Shown: positions 8,740-17,172 of the stretch, in pieces
Numbering within the stretch: the first letter of the stretch is position 1
Layout of the letters: every line of letters starts with the position of its first letter
Source: a virus
DNA length: 48,001 nucleotides
Virus record (IMG/VR): IMGVR_UViG_3300044630_001592
Location: 1 to 48,001 of that record
Strand: one strand, 5' to 3'
Program-made: the position numbers and the translations under genes
Notes under the pieces: model-generated
What the model saw: only the letters and a program-made list of their open reading frames with translations
What the model was told of the DNA's origin: nothing
The model's database searches: none

Positions 8740-10311
8740 TTAAGGTTTGTAGAAAATGAAGATTGGTTCGTATTTGTAAACCATATCACCTATTTTCATA
8801 CTATTTTTAACTCCACTCAAATCAACACCGGTCATTGGACTCATTGTCATCTTAATCTTACCCTTATACTCACAACCCAACTCTGTAAGAATATCAATTG
8901 AATCCTGCTCTAATGGAAAAAACTTATCTTTACCCATTTTAATATCTGCAATATTCCAAAGGATGTATCTATCATTACGAAGATATTCAAATGCAGTTGT
9001 TAAAGTAGGTTTTAAAAACCCATCTCTCCAACTATCGTAATTATTGAACTTCTTAAATGATTGCGATTCATCGTTTGAGTATCTTTCTCTATCAAAGTAT
9101 GGTGGTGATGTAAATACAAAATCTAATTCACCTTTATATTTTTCAAAGTTGGAATCTAAATGAATTATTTCAGAACCAGTTGTAAAGATTTCATAGGTAT
9201 TTTGATGTCCCCAAAACGGATTACATGCACCAGGTATTTTATTATTAAAGAACTCTGCCAAATACTCATATCTTGTTTTACCAATTTCAGGTATTTGGTT
9301 TTCAGTATTAGGGTCATTACCTATGTAGTGAATATTTCTATCATCTACTGATAATGCTCCTAAAATTCTACCACCCCATCCTGCCGATGGGTCATAGATG
9401 TTAATCTTCTTTTGTTCCTTAATGTGCTCTGTAAATCTTTGATAAAGATACTTTGCAGTTAAAGGTGGAAAATTAACTACTGCCTGTGTTCCCATACCAA
9501 TACGGAATGCCGCAGTTGCTTCTGGAAAGATAGTTTGTCCAAAAGGATATGTTTTAATCTGTATAGGTTGTTTTGGAATATCAATTAGATTATCAATATT
9601 CTCACCCCAATCAGCAGTTTTAAGTGATGAAATATTTTCATACTTCAATATACCTGCGTTATACAAATCTCTTACCTCTTGTGCAGTAATTGGTGGAGAT
9701 GGAACTTTACTATCTGCCTGAGATAAACAAAAACCAAATCCTTTTTGAGTATCACCCTCTGCCCATTTCTCAATCCACTCTTTACCAGTTTGGATATGTG
9801 AGTTATGAAAATCAGGATGGTTTAAGTGTAAAGTTTTAGAAAAACGATACATACCATCTTGACGAGTTAGACGATTCATCTGTTTGATGAAATTTGGTAA
9901 ATACTCATCTTCTACAAAAATATCATAGATAGATGGTTTTGGATTATCGTATGCAGAACCACCGATGCCTGTTTTGTACATTGCAGGAAAGAATTGATTT
10001 ACACAAGTGGCAAATTTGTTAAAGTTAAAAATAACTTCATCACCATCTTTGTCTACTTTACTAAACTGATTAACTTTATATGTTTGTAGTTTAGAAAAGT
10101 TTTCAATAATTTCAGCTTCGTCCATACCAATTCTCGGTGGTGCATCCGTTCTGTTCCACTGCTCAATGGCAGTCTTACGAAAGAAATCAACCCATTTACC
10201 AAACTCAGGAAAAGGCATCTTCAATACATCTTCGTATTTAAGATTTATTTCAGGAGAGTAAATCCAATCGTTTCTTTCGTAAAAATACTTCTTTTCGTAA
10301 TTGAATGCCAT
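8740..10311 (-). CDS. SPPY-motif DNA methyltransferase-like protein with N-terminal extension
   Basis: The 523-residue protein has a Rossmann SAM-binding motif YDPSAGWGGRILGAL and IGNDPNTEN, then catalytic FTSPPYFDRERYSNDESQSF, the (S/T)SPPY form found in amino-methyltransferases that act on cytosine N4 or adenine N6. Roughly 230 residues before motif I have no family I recognise and may be a target-recognition domain. The C-terminal half is clearly paralogous to the 409-residue protein at 11099-12328: same AGWG motif, same PPYFxxERYS signature, same PxxxxxKP ending. It lies between gp45 and gp43. No restriction endonuclease partner is seen, so it is probably protective or epigenetic modification of phage DNA. 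A non-DNA substrate is possible. Confidence 0.8.
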   Translation of the reverse strand: MAFNYEKKYFYERNDWIYSPEINLKYEDVLKMPFPEFGKWVDFFRKTAIEQWNRTDAPPRIGMDEAEIIENFSKLQTYKVNQFSKVDKDGDEVIFNFNKFATCVNQFFPAMYKTGIGGSAYDNPKPSIYDIFVEDEYLPNFIKQMNRLTRQDGMYRFSKTLHLNHPDFHNSHIQTGKEWIEKWAEGDTQKGFGFCLSQADSKVPSPPITAQEVRDLYNAGILKYENISSLKTADWGENIDNLIDIPKQPIQIKTYPFGQTIFPEATAAFRIGMGTQAVVNFPPLTAKYLYQRFTEHIKEQKKINIYDPSAGWGGRILGALSVDDRNIHYIGNDPNTENQIPEIGKTRYEYLAEFFNNKIPGACNPFWGHQNTYEIFTTGSEIIHLDSNFEKYKGELDFVFTSPPYFDRERYSNDESQSFKKFNNYDSWRDGFLKPTLTTAFEYLRNDRYILWNIADIKMGKDKFFPLEQDSIDILTELGCEYKGKIKMTMSPMTGVDLSGVKNSMKIGDMVYKYEPIFIFYKP

Positions 10312-10312
10312 T

Positions 10313-11032
10313 CTAAGTGGTTAATTGAACTTCTACTAAATAATAGATTGCAGTAAAGTCATCAATCTTAAACTCAACGTGAGCAAGACCCGATGTTGAT
10401 ACATTTAATGTAACGGCGGTTGCCTCTTTATTTGCTGAGAAAATTTCTTTAAGATACTTTGCAGAGAATGAAATAGGTTTAACAGTTTCTGTATAATCTT
10501 TTTTAGCAGATAATGCGATTCGGTTTGAATTAACATTTGAATAACCTAATACAATTTTTAATTCCCCACCTTCAGTTACTACAGTAAATGTATCTACATC
10601 AGATAATGCATTTTTACTTTTGATAAATTTGTCAATAAATCTACCATCAAAACCAATATTAATATCAAAATCAGGTAAAGATTTTAAATCAGGTACAGTT
10701 GGAATAACTGCCAAATCTGCTAATTGGAATTGTATTTTATCATCATCACTTTTAATGAATAGATTAATTGCGTTTCCATTTTGCTCTTGGACTTCTAATT
10801 CAACATCTTCTCCTGCTACTGATAATAATTTATTCAATGCGGATGTTGTATATACTCCCAACTCCGGTGCATTAAATGTAAAATTATCCAAATGGATTTC
10901 TCCTAACACTGTCTTATCATCTGAGATAAAACGGGTAACCAATTTACCATCCGCTGCTTTCCATGCAACCGATTCTACTAATCCTGCCAAATTATACTTT
11001 TGGATGAATCGTGTAATTCTTGTTTTGTTCAT
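10313..11032 (-). CDS. 45: Sliding clamp, gp45-like
   Basis: The 239-residue protein has the length and the beta-alpha pattern of T4 gp45 (228 residues): KTRITRFIQKYNLAGLVESV at the start, a central FDINIGFDGRFIDKFIKSKN, and a C-terminal strand pair ending YYLVEVQL. gp45 forms a trimeric ring that tethers gp43 and, in T4, activates late transcription. It follows a strong early-type promoter and lies directly upstream of a methyltransferase and gp43. Identification is by pattern, length and synteny with gp43, gp44 and gp62. Confidence 0.88.
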   Translation of the reverse strand: MNKTRITRFIQKYNLAGLVESVAWKAADGKLVTRFISDDKTVLGEIHLDNFTFNAPELGVYTTSALNKLLSVAGEDVELEVQEQNGNAINLFIKSDDDKIQFQLADLAVIPTVPDLKSLPDFDINIGFDGRFIDKFIKSKNALSDVDTFTVVTEGGELKIVLGYSNVNSNRIALSAKKDYTETVKPISFSAKYLKEIFSANKEATAVTLNVSTSGLAHVEFKIDDFTAIYYLVEVQLTT

Positions 11033-11063
11033 ACTTACTTTATTTTTAAATTTAATTGTTTTA

Positions 11064-11095
11064 CAAAGATACTATAATTTTTTGATATTTCCAAA
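11064..11095 (-). promoter_or_regulatory. Early promoter for gp45
   Basis: Sense strand reads TTTG, 20 bases, TATCTTTG, then an AT-rich leader of about 30 bases to the gp45 ATG. The element matches the other early promoters of the window in both boxes and spacing. Confidence 0.75.
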
Positions 11096-11098
11096 TTT

Positions 11099-12328
11099 TT
11101 ATGGTTTTTTCCATACCCAAACTGGTTCACAGAATGTTTTATTTTTAACTTCTTCTGCTTTTCTTAAAGATTCTTCGGTATATCTACCTTCATCCCCATC
11201 TATGATTGCACCTGCTCCCGCTGAACCCGGTCTCTTGGCCATTTCCATGCCCAAGCAACCCTCATATTCTCCTCCTATTGATTTAATATAATCGTTCATA
11301 GGGTTTGTTATCTCTTGGTATCCTTTACCATCCCCTTTGGAAGCTGCGTACACATCTGCAATATTGATTGCTAAGTATCCTCCCTTCCGAATAGTTGGCC
11401 AAACCTTTTCAATTGTCTTATGTAGGAATAACTTATTCCACGCATCGATATTATTGTATCTGACCCAACTCTGGGTATCATCATAAGAGTATCGCTCAAC
11501 GTTGAAGTAAGGTGGTGAGCTGAAAACAATATCAAAATAATCGGTGTAATCGCTATAATCCATGTCCTCGGCTGGACTGCAATGGAATGTAGTTTTTTTA
11601 TCTGTTTCGAAAAAACCGTTGTGTTTTTTGTAGAATTCTGCTTGTTGTTCATAAATTGGATGATTTTCTTTTCTCGGGTCAATTCCCACATAATGCTCTC
11701 CTTTTTCGGATGCCATAAAACCACATAATCTATCTCCCCATCCTGCCGAAATGTCTAACACATTCTTTGCAGCTACCATATCGTAAAGTGCTTTTGCAAC
11801 ATTAGGTTTGAATTGAGAGCAGATATACTTTCTCAGACTTAAACAAACTCGTAGTTCGTTTCTACCTACTGAATCAAATTTAAGAGTGTATAACCCACCC
11901 ATTAACGATGTCATAAAATCCTTACTATTCCAAGTTCTTTTCGGGCCTGGCGAAACGGTGCCGTCAACAGACCAACGATTGGCTTGTTGAAAGAAATTAG
12001 ATGAAGAGTTGCCAGTATTTAGTCTTCTTACGAATTGTTGCTTGCCCCGAAATGTTAGTGCATATTTACTTTCGGATGCTTTGCGCGGAAACCATTCACC
12101 ATCTTTAAGTAATTCGTTGTAACGAGTTCCCTTTAAGGCAAGATATTCCTTGCGTGCTTCTGATTCCGTAATTTCAGCATAGGGAAGTTCGTAGTCCATG
12201 CAGACTTGTGCAAGAGAGTCTTTTACATCATCTCTATCAAATGTTGTTTTAATATAACTCCATTCCTCACTATTAATGTGCAGATACGGAGTCATACCTT
12301 TAAACTTGTCAAAGTAATTTATATACAT
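11099..12328 (-). CDS. SPPY-motif DNA methyltransferase-like protein
   Basis: The 409-residue protein has SAM motif I LDISAGWGDRLCGF (about residue 190), motif II-like YVGIDPRKEN, and catalytic motif IV FSSPPYFNVERYSYDDTQSW. It is a paralogue of the 523-residue protein at 8740-10311, differing mainly in the N-terminal region, so the two may recognise different targets. KGGYLAINIADVYAASKG is consistent with motif V-VI. Its end is followed by the gp45 promoter, so the two methyltransferases bracket the clamp gene. I cannot tell N4-cytosine from N6-adenine specificity from the motif alone, and no cognate nuclease is encoded here. Confidence 0.8.
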   Translation of the reverse strand: MYINYFDKFKGMTPYLHINSEEWSYIKTTFDRDDVKDSLAQVCMDYELPYAEITESEARKEYLALKGTRYNELLKDGEWFPRKASESKYALTFRGKQQFVRRLNTGNSSSNFFQQANRWSVDGTVSPGPKRTWNSKDFMTSLMGGLYTLKFDSVGRNELRVCLSLRKYICSQFKPNVAKALYDMVAAKNVLDISAGWGDRLCGFMASEKGEHYVGIDPRKENHPIYEQQAEFYKKHNGFFETDKKTTFHCSPAEDMDYSDYTDYFDIVFSSPPYFNVERYSYDDTQSWVRYNNIDAWNKLFLHKTIEKVWPTIRKGGYLAINIADVYAASKGDGKGYQEITNPMNDYIKSIGGEYEGCLGMEMAKRPGSAGAGAIIDGDEGRYTEESLRKAEEVKNKTFCEPVWVWKKP

Positions 12329-12900
12329 ACTGTTTCTATATTTTTGTCTGCAACCAATCGTAATCTATATACTATACCTTTAATAATACCATCTTTTTTA
12401 CTTGTCCAAAATATTTCAGAATCTTTTACAAATCCGTAACGATTATAAAATCTAACGGCTTCATCATTATGTTCTCTAACGGTTAGAAATAAATTTTCAG
12501 CATGTTGAGCTTTACAATGTTCTACAAACATATCCAGTACTCCTTTAGCTGCACCTTTGACAGTATCGTTTGTTGCAATTTGATGTAAAATAAAATCACC
12601 ATTTTTTTTGTATGTTGTAGCATTTCTACTCAACCTACCATTACTTTTGTATCTACCAAATGTTAATACCACCCCATCTTGCAATATAACTGCACCCTTT
12701 TCAAAATATTTTCTTAATTTAAAACCTTGTTTATACAAGTGAGGAAATATCATTGGATACATATTAATAATACCGATTGCTTCATCGGTTGCTAGTTCCA
12801 ATTCTTTTGTTGGAAATGAATTTCCATGTTTATCGGTTATAATACCTGCTTTTACGAAATTTAACATATTAAAAAAATTTATAAATTTATGCATACTCAA
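12319..12900 (-). CDS. GNAT-family acetyltransferase
   Basis: The protein (193 residues from the first ATG; 182 from an internal ATG at 12867) shows the GNAT ending LTVREHNDEAVRFYNRYGF, the acetyl-CoA-binding and product-release segment of the fold, followed by a last strand IVYRLRL. DFILHQIATNDTVKGAAKGV contains the likely pyrophosphate-binding loop. The first ATG overlaps the end of the AsnB-like gene by 14 bases. The internal ATG follows an AT-only stretch and gives a more usual N-terminus, MLNFVKAGII. An early-type promoter lies inside the upstream gene at 12932-12962. Substrate is unknown; host protein, amine or modified base are all possible. Confidence 0.78.
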   Translation of the reverse strand: MSMHKFINFFNMLNFVKAGIITDKHGNSFPTKELELATDEAIGIINMYPMIFPHLYKQGFKLRKYFEKGAVILQDGVVLTFGRYKSNGRLSRNATTYKKNGDFILHQIATNDTVKGAAKGVLDMFVEHCKAQHAENLFLTVREHNDEAVRFYNRYGFVKDSEIFWTSKKDGIIKGIVYRLRLVADKNIETVCI

Positions 12901-14344
12901 AAAACTTGTTTAAATTTAAAGTATCTTTATACAAATATACGGAATTTAATTGAGATTTCAAAGTCTCTTTTCTAGCTTCTATCAAATCACCTGTTCTGCA
13001 TCCTTTTGCAAAGAATACTTTAGGTCTGAATAGTAACTCATCAGATATTTCACCTTTAAATGCGGCTCTCAATAATGGTTTCATATGACCATTTTCCTTT
13101 TGATATAATGGTGGTATGTTTAAACCGTATTCTACAAATGGTCTCCAACTATATGGTGTTCTAACTTCAACTGTCCCACCCCACATAATGGATTGATTAG
13201 TAGTTAAGAAATTTGTTTTATGTACATCTTGTACTAATTTTCTTCTAGCTTTATCATAATCTTCGGGTTTGTAATGAAATGCCTGAATATGACCATAACT
13301 ACCCCAAATTTCATCTGATAAATCACCACTAAATACAACTTTAAATCCTAATTCATCTATCTTTTTACCCAATGCAATTTGTGCAATAGCAGAACCTAAA
13401 TTTTGCCATCTTGCTTGTTCGATTACATACAAAGTTTCGGGAATTGATTTTATAACATCATCTTCTGTTAGAATAATTTCATGCAACTTTACACCAAATT
13501 CTTTTGCAGCAATTCTGGCATATTTTATATCATCATTCTTTGTATCACCATCTCCCATTGAAACCACAAATGCTTCAATATTAGGATTTATCTTTGAAAG
13601 TATATAAGTTGTTATTACAGAATCAATTCCACCACTTAAAATAGTACAAATTGGAACATCTGATACCATTTTAACCTCAACTGCTTTTTGTAGCATTTCT
13701 CTGATGTTTTTAACAATGGTATCTCTATCATCATTAATAATTTCAGTTGGTAATGTATAATAAGTTTTGATTGAATTTTCTAACGTTTTGTAATTATATT
13801 CCAAATACGTTCCTGGATAAACAGCTTTGACCTGCTTTTGATATAATTCGGAAATGGGTAATCCTTTCTTTTCGGAACAAAATACTAATTTACCTTCATT
13901 GTTAATCGCATACCACAATGGTAACTCACCAACATAATCCCTAACAACGAAAGCGGTGTTTAACCTAGTATCTACTATGCAAAAAGAAAACATCCCATCT
14001 AACTCTTTGAATGAGTTAATTCCAAAATCCAAATACGCATTAAGAATTATTTCAGTATCTGATTTTGTTTTAAAAGGTGTTGTTATACTTTCTTTTAATT
14101 TTTTAGTATAATCACTACCCCATAATTCACCATTATATACTATACAAACAGTTTTATCTTCATTCCACATTGGTTGATTTGCAGATGAAGATAAATCTTG
14201 TATTGAAAGACGATTGTGTCCGATATAAAAATCTTCAACAATATCTATTTGCGATGCATCTCTACCTCTATGTAATATTTTTTTAAGAGATAATTCTACT
14301 TCTTTTTTACTACTAAATGCGTTCCCGCCTATAATTCCACACAT
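12887..14344 (-). CDS. Asparagine synthase (glutamine-hydrolysing)-type amidotransferase
   Basis: The 485-residue protein is a class II glutamine amidotransferase fused to an ATP-pyrophosphatase synthetase domain. The N-terminal nucleophile is Cys2 in MCGIIGG, with HNRLSIQDL and VYNGELW of the glutaminase site. The synthetase PP-loop is LSGGIDSV (residues 236-243), and FSGDLSDEIWGSYG matches the AsnB region that binds ATP and substrate. It is shorter than E. coli AsnB (554). Both half-reactions look possible: ammonia from glutamine passed to an adenylated acid. It may make asparagine, or amidate another acid group such as a sugar or base substituent. Its promoter lies only four bases upstream of the ATG. 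Confidence 0.88.
   Translation of the reverse strand: MCGIIGGNAFSSKKEVELSLKKILHRGRDASQIDIVEDFYIGHNRLSIQDLSSSANQPMWNEDKTVCIVYNGELWGSDYTKKLKESITTPFKTKSDTEIILNAYLDFGINSFKELDGMFSFCIVDTRLNTAFVVRDYVGELPLWYAINNEGKLVFCSEKKGLPISELYQKQVKAVYPGTYLEYNYKTLENSIKTYYTLPTEIINDDRDTIVKNIREMLQKAVEVKMVSDVPICTILSGGIDSVITTYILSKINPNIEAFVVSMGDGDTKNDDIKYARIAAKEFGVKLHEIILTEDDVIKSIPETLYVIEQARWQNLGSAIAQIALGKKIDELGFKVVFSGDLSDEIWGSYGHIQAFHYKPEDYDKARRKLVQDVHKTNFLTTNQSIMWGGTVEVRTPYSWRPFVEYGLNIPPLYQKENGHMKPLLRAAFKGEISDELLFRPKVFFAKGCRTGDLIEARKETLKSQLNSVYLYKDTLNLNKFFEYA
12932..12962 (-). promoter_or_regulatory. Early-type promoter inside the AsnB-like gene, driving the GNAT gene
   Basis: Sense strand reads TTTG, 19 bases, TATATTTG, within the last codons of the amidotransferase gene. 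It points toward the GNAT gene and leaves a leader of about 25 to 60 bases depending on which ATG is used. Confidence 0.6.
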
Positions 14345-14348
14345 ATAA

Positions 14349-14380
14349 CAAATTTACGAAAAAAAATTGAATAAAACAAG
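14349..14380 (-). promoter_or_regulatory. Early promoter for the AsnB-like gene, nearly leaderless
   Basis: Sense strand reads CTTG, 20 bases, TAAATTTG, then only TTAT before the ATG at 14344. Transcription would start at or within a few bases of the start codon, implying a leaderless or very short leader message. Confidence 0.65.
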
Positions 14381-14381
14381 C

Positions 14382-14654
14382 TTATCTCAATATTTGTTCG
14401 TTGATTGAATTAACATAAGCAAGTTTGGATTGAACACCTGCAAACCTACCTACTTCTTTACCATTCTTTTCAATAATAACAGTTGGTACTGAACGAATAT
14501 TATATTGAGATGCAACATCAGATGATTCATCTACATCGTATTCTTCGAATTTAACAATGTTACTACCATAACCACTTCTTACATCTTCAAAGATTGGTTT
14601 TAAAGTTTTACAAGGACCACACCAAGATGCGGAAAATTTCTTTACAGTTATCAT
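14382..14654 (-). CDS. Thioredoxin
   Basis: The 90-residue protein is a compact thioredoxin with the active site ASWCGPCKTL near residue 10-19 and the cis-proline segment RSVPTVIIEKNGK. Both redox cysteines are present. Together with NrdA, whose C-terminus carries a CxxC pair, it probably supplies reducing equivalents for ribonucleotide reduction. The position two genes downstream of nrdA supports this. The start overlaps the PhoH gene by four bases (ATGA type). It is shorter than E. coli thioredoxin (109 residues), as is common for phage thioredoxins and glutaredoxins. Confidence 0.95.
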   Translation of the reverse strand: MITVKKFSASWCGPCKTLKPIFEDVRSGYGSNIVKFEEYDVDESSDVASQYNIRSVPTVIIEKNGKEVGRFAGVQSKLAYVNSINEQILR

Positions 14655-15373
14655 ATCTTATTTTGTTTTTCTTTAAATTCATCATATGCATCCAACAATG
14701 CATCTACTACTGGATGTCTGTGGTTTGTTAATAAAGTTTGCGAATCCATATCCTTAATCTTCTTTGCAGCAGTTACTAAAAACTTAAATCCACTTTCTCC
14801 TTTATACTTTAAATCTACTTGTTGTGAATCACCACATACAACCATTTTACTTCTTAATCCTAAACGAGATGTAATCATTTCCATCTGGTCATTAGTACAA
14901 TTCTGTGCTTCATCTACTATAATGAATGCATCTAAAAATGTTCTACCTCTCATAAATGCCAAAGGAACAATTTCCACTTGTCCGTTTTGTAAAATCTTAT
15001 CAATCTTTTCTTTGTTATATAATTGATAAAAGTTTGAATAAACAGGTTGCATCCAGGGTTCCATCTTCTCTCTCAAATCACCTGGTAAAAATCCAATCTC
15101 TTCTTTACTTACAGTTGGACGGGTGATGATGATTTTGGTTACGGTTTTCTTAAACAACATATCCAATGCTACTTGGCAGGCAAGTAGTGTTTTACCACTA
15201 CCTGCTTTACCACTTAATATTGTAATTGCGTTGTTTAGGATTTTTTCCTTTGCTTCTTTTTGTTCATCGTTAAGTTGAACCTGAAATTTAATTGGTCCTT
15301 TCGGTTTATCAATTAATTCTTCTTTTATTTTTTCTGTCAACTCTTTGTTTTTATTAGATAAGTTCTCACCCAT
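14651..15373 (-). CDS. phoH: PhoH-like P-loop ATPase
   Basis: The 240-residue protein has the PhoH layout: Walker A SGKAGSGKTLLACQVA (about residues 53-68), TRPTVSKEEIGFLPGDLREK, and Walker B IIVDEAQNCT, followed by a sensor region KMVVCGDSQQVDL. PhoH proteins are P-loop ATPases related to superfamily 1 helicases and are common in marine phages. Their role is not settled, with RNA metabolism or phosphate-stress response proposed. It is preceded by about 14 bases after nrdA and coupled to thioredoxin. Confidence 0.93.
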   Translation of the reverse strand: MGENLSNKNKELTEKIKEELIDKPKGPIKFQVQLNDEQKEAKEKILNNAITILSGKAGSGKTLLACQVALDMLFKKTVTKIIITRPTVSKEEIGFLPGDLREKMEPWMQPVYSNFYQLYNKEKIDKILQNGQVEIVPLAFMRGRTFLDAFIIVDEAQNCTNDQMEMITSRLGLRSKMVVCGDSQQVDLKYKGESGFKFLVTAAKKIKDMDSQTLLTNHRHPVVDALLDAYDEFKEKQNKI

Positions 15374-15387
15374 AAATTATTTGTTTA

Positions 15388-17169
15388 TTAACCTTCACAA
15401 CTAACACAATTCTCATCCATTGCTCTTGCAGCAATATCTCCTCTTAATACGGATTCACTTCTTAAATAGTAAAGTGTTTTAACCCCTTGCTTCCATGCTT
15501 CTAAAGTTACTTGGTTAATCCATTTTGGTTCTGCACTCTTAGGGAATGCCAAGTTCAATGAAACAGACTGGTCTATATATTGTTGTCTTACACCCGCTTG
15601 TCTAACTAAATCCAATTGGTTAATTTCTTTGAAAGTTTTAAATACATCTTTAACTGAACTAGCTCTATGCGCTCTTTCATCTATTGATATTTCTTTACAT
15701 TCAACTAATTTACCATCTGAAAAACACCAATCATCTAAAAAGTCTAAATCTTGTACAGAACCTTCATCTGCTAAAATTTTATCCCAAACTTCTTTATTGT
15801 TTTTACCAATCTTTTTTAAGGTTTTTTCTAATTCATGATTCTTACGAATGAATGTTCCCTTTGCAGTTTGTTCTGTAAATACATTTGCTTTCCAAGGTTC
15901 AATACCACTACTTACATTACCACTCAACTTAGAGTTCGATTGTGTAGGTGCTACTGCTCTTAGGTGTGTGTTTCTGAAACCCGTATCTCTACACCATAGT
16001 GGTTCTCCATATTCGGATGCCATATCTCTACTTGCTCTTTCAGATTCAATCTTTAATTGAGAGAAAATCTTACGAGTTTCAAATTGTGCTGGCAATCCTT
16101 CAAACGGAATACCTTTTTGTTGTAGGTATGTGTGCCATCCTAAAACTCCTAATCCCAATGCTCTTCCTTTTGATGCTGAACGAACCGAATTCTCAAATCC
16201 AGTCAATCCCTTAGCTCTCTGTATGAACTCCTCTAATACACCATCTAAAAACTGTGTAGAAGTATAAATTAAATCAGTGTCTTTCCACTCATCATATTTA
16301 GCTAAATTCAAAGATGATAAACAACATACAAACGAATGTGATTCATCTGTGTGTAAAACGATTTCAGAACAAATGTTTGTCATATGAACTTTCAATCCGT
16401 TTCTTTTATACATTTCAGGATTTGCTTTGTTCACATTCCCTTTGAATAGAATATACGGTTCACCAGTTGCTTTTCTTTTTTGTAAAAGTTTTGCCCACTT
16501 TCTTCTTGCTTCTGGATTTCCTTCGTTTAAGTTTCTCATAAACTTATCACCCACAACAGCACATTGATGTAAGTTAAGAGATTGACGATTTACATCACCT
16601 TTCGGTTCTCTAATCTCTAACCAATCTTCAAAGTCTTTGTGTTCGATATTCATATTTACAGATGCTGCACCTCTACGAACTGAACCTTGATTTGTGGCAA
16701 GGATAGTTGAATCGTAAATCTTACAGAATGGAACTACACCATCGGATGTTCCGTTGCCAGTAATCTTTGTACCTGCTGGTCTGATTTGATTTATACCAAT
16801 ACCAACACCACCACCATGCTTTGCCAACAACATTAGTTCTAAATTCTTTGAACCAATCTCATAGATGCTATCTCCAACATCAATACCGAAGCATGAAATT
16901 GGTAATCCTCTATCAGTTCCTGTATTTGAAATAACAGGTGTTGCTAAACACAACCACCCTTTCCAAATATAATCAAAGAACTTTGTTGCCATTTCTGGCT
17001 TTCCTAATCTTTTTGCAATCGTTGTTGCAACTCTCCAATACGCATCCTTTGGTTTTTCACCTGATTGCAAGTAGTCTTTGGATATAGTTTTTACATATAT
17101 CTCATTATTCCCCCATTGAGGAAAGTCTACATCGACCTCCCATCCTAATTCTTCTCCGTAATTTTTCAT
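15388..17169 (-). CDS. nrdA: Ribonucleotide reductase alpha subunit, class I, without ATP cone
   Basis: The 593-residue protein has the complete class I catalytic set: C93 in LPISCFGID, N265/C267/E269 in TNICSEI, C282 or C283 in FVCCLSSLNL, the radical-transfer tyrosine pair Y567-Y568 in LYYLRSES, and the C-terminal redox pair in ENCVSCEG. It reduces ribonucleoside diphosphates to deoxy forms. The N-terminus starts near the barrel and no ATP-cone domain is present, so inhibition by dATP through that domain should be absent. The protein is well below E. coli NrdA (761 residues). It is three bases from nrdB, and thioredoxin follows nearby. Confidence 0.96.
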   Translation of the reverse strand: MKNYGEELGWEVDVDFPQWGNNEIYVKTISKDYLQSGEKPKDAYWRVATTIAKRLGKPEMATKFFDYIWKGWLCLATPVISNTGTDRGLPISCFGIDVGDSIYEIGSKNLELMLLAKHGGGVGIGINQIRPAGTKITGNGTSDGVVPFCKIYDSTILATNQGSVRRGAASVNMNIEHKDFEDWLEIREPKGDVNRQSLNLHQCAVVGDKFMRNLNEGNPEARRKWAKLLQKRKATGEPYILFKGNVNKANPEMYKRNGLKVHMTNICSEIVLHTDESHSFVCCLSSLNLAKYDEWKDTDLIYTSTQFLDGVLEEFIQRAKGLTGFENSVRSASKGRALGLGVLGWHTYLQQKGIPFEGLPAQFETRKIFSQLKIESERASRDMASEYGEPLWCRDTGFRNTHLRAVAPTQSNSKLSGNVSSGIEPWKANVFTEQTAKGTFIRKNHELEKTLKKIGKNNKEVWDKILADEGSVQDLDFLDDWCFSDGKLVECKEISIDERAHRASSVKDVFKTFKEINQLDLVRQAGVRQQYIDQSVSLNLAFPKSAEPKWINQVTLEAWKQGVKTLYYLRSESVLRGDIAARAMDENCVSCEG

Positions 17170-17172
17170 AAT

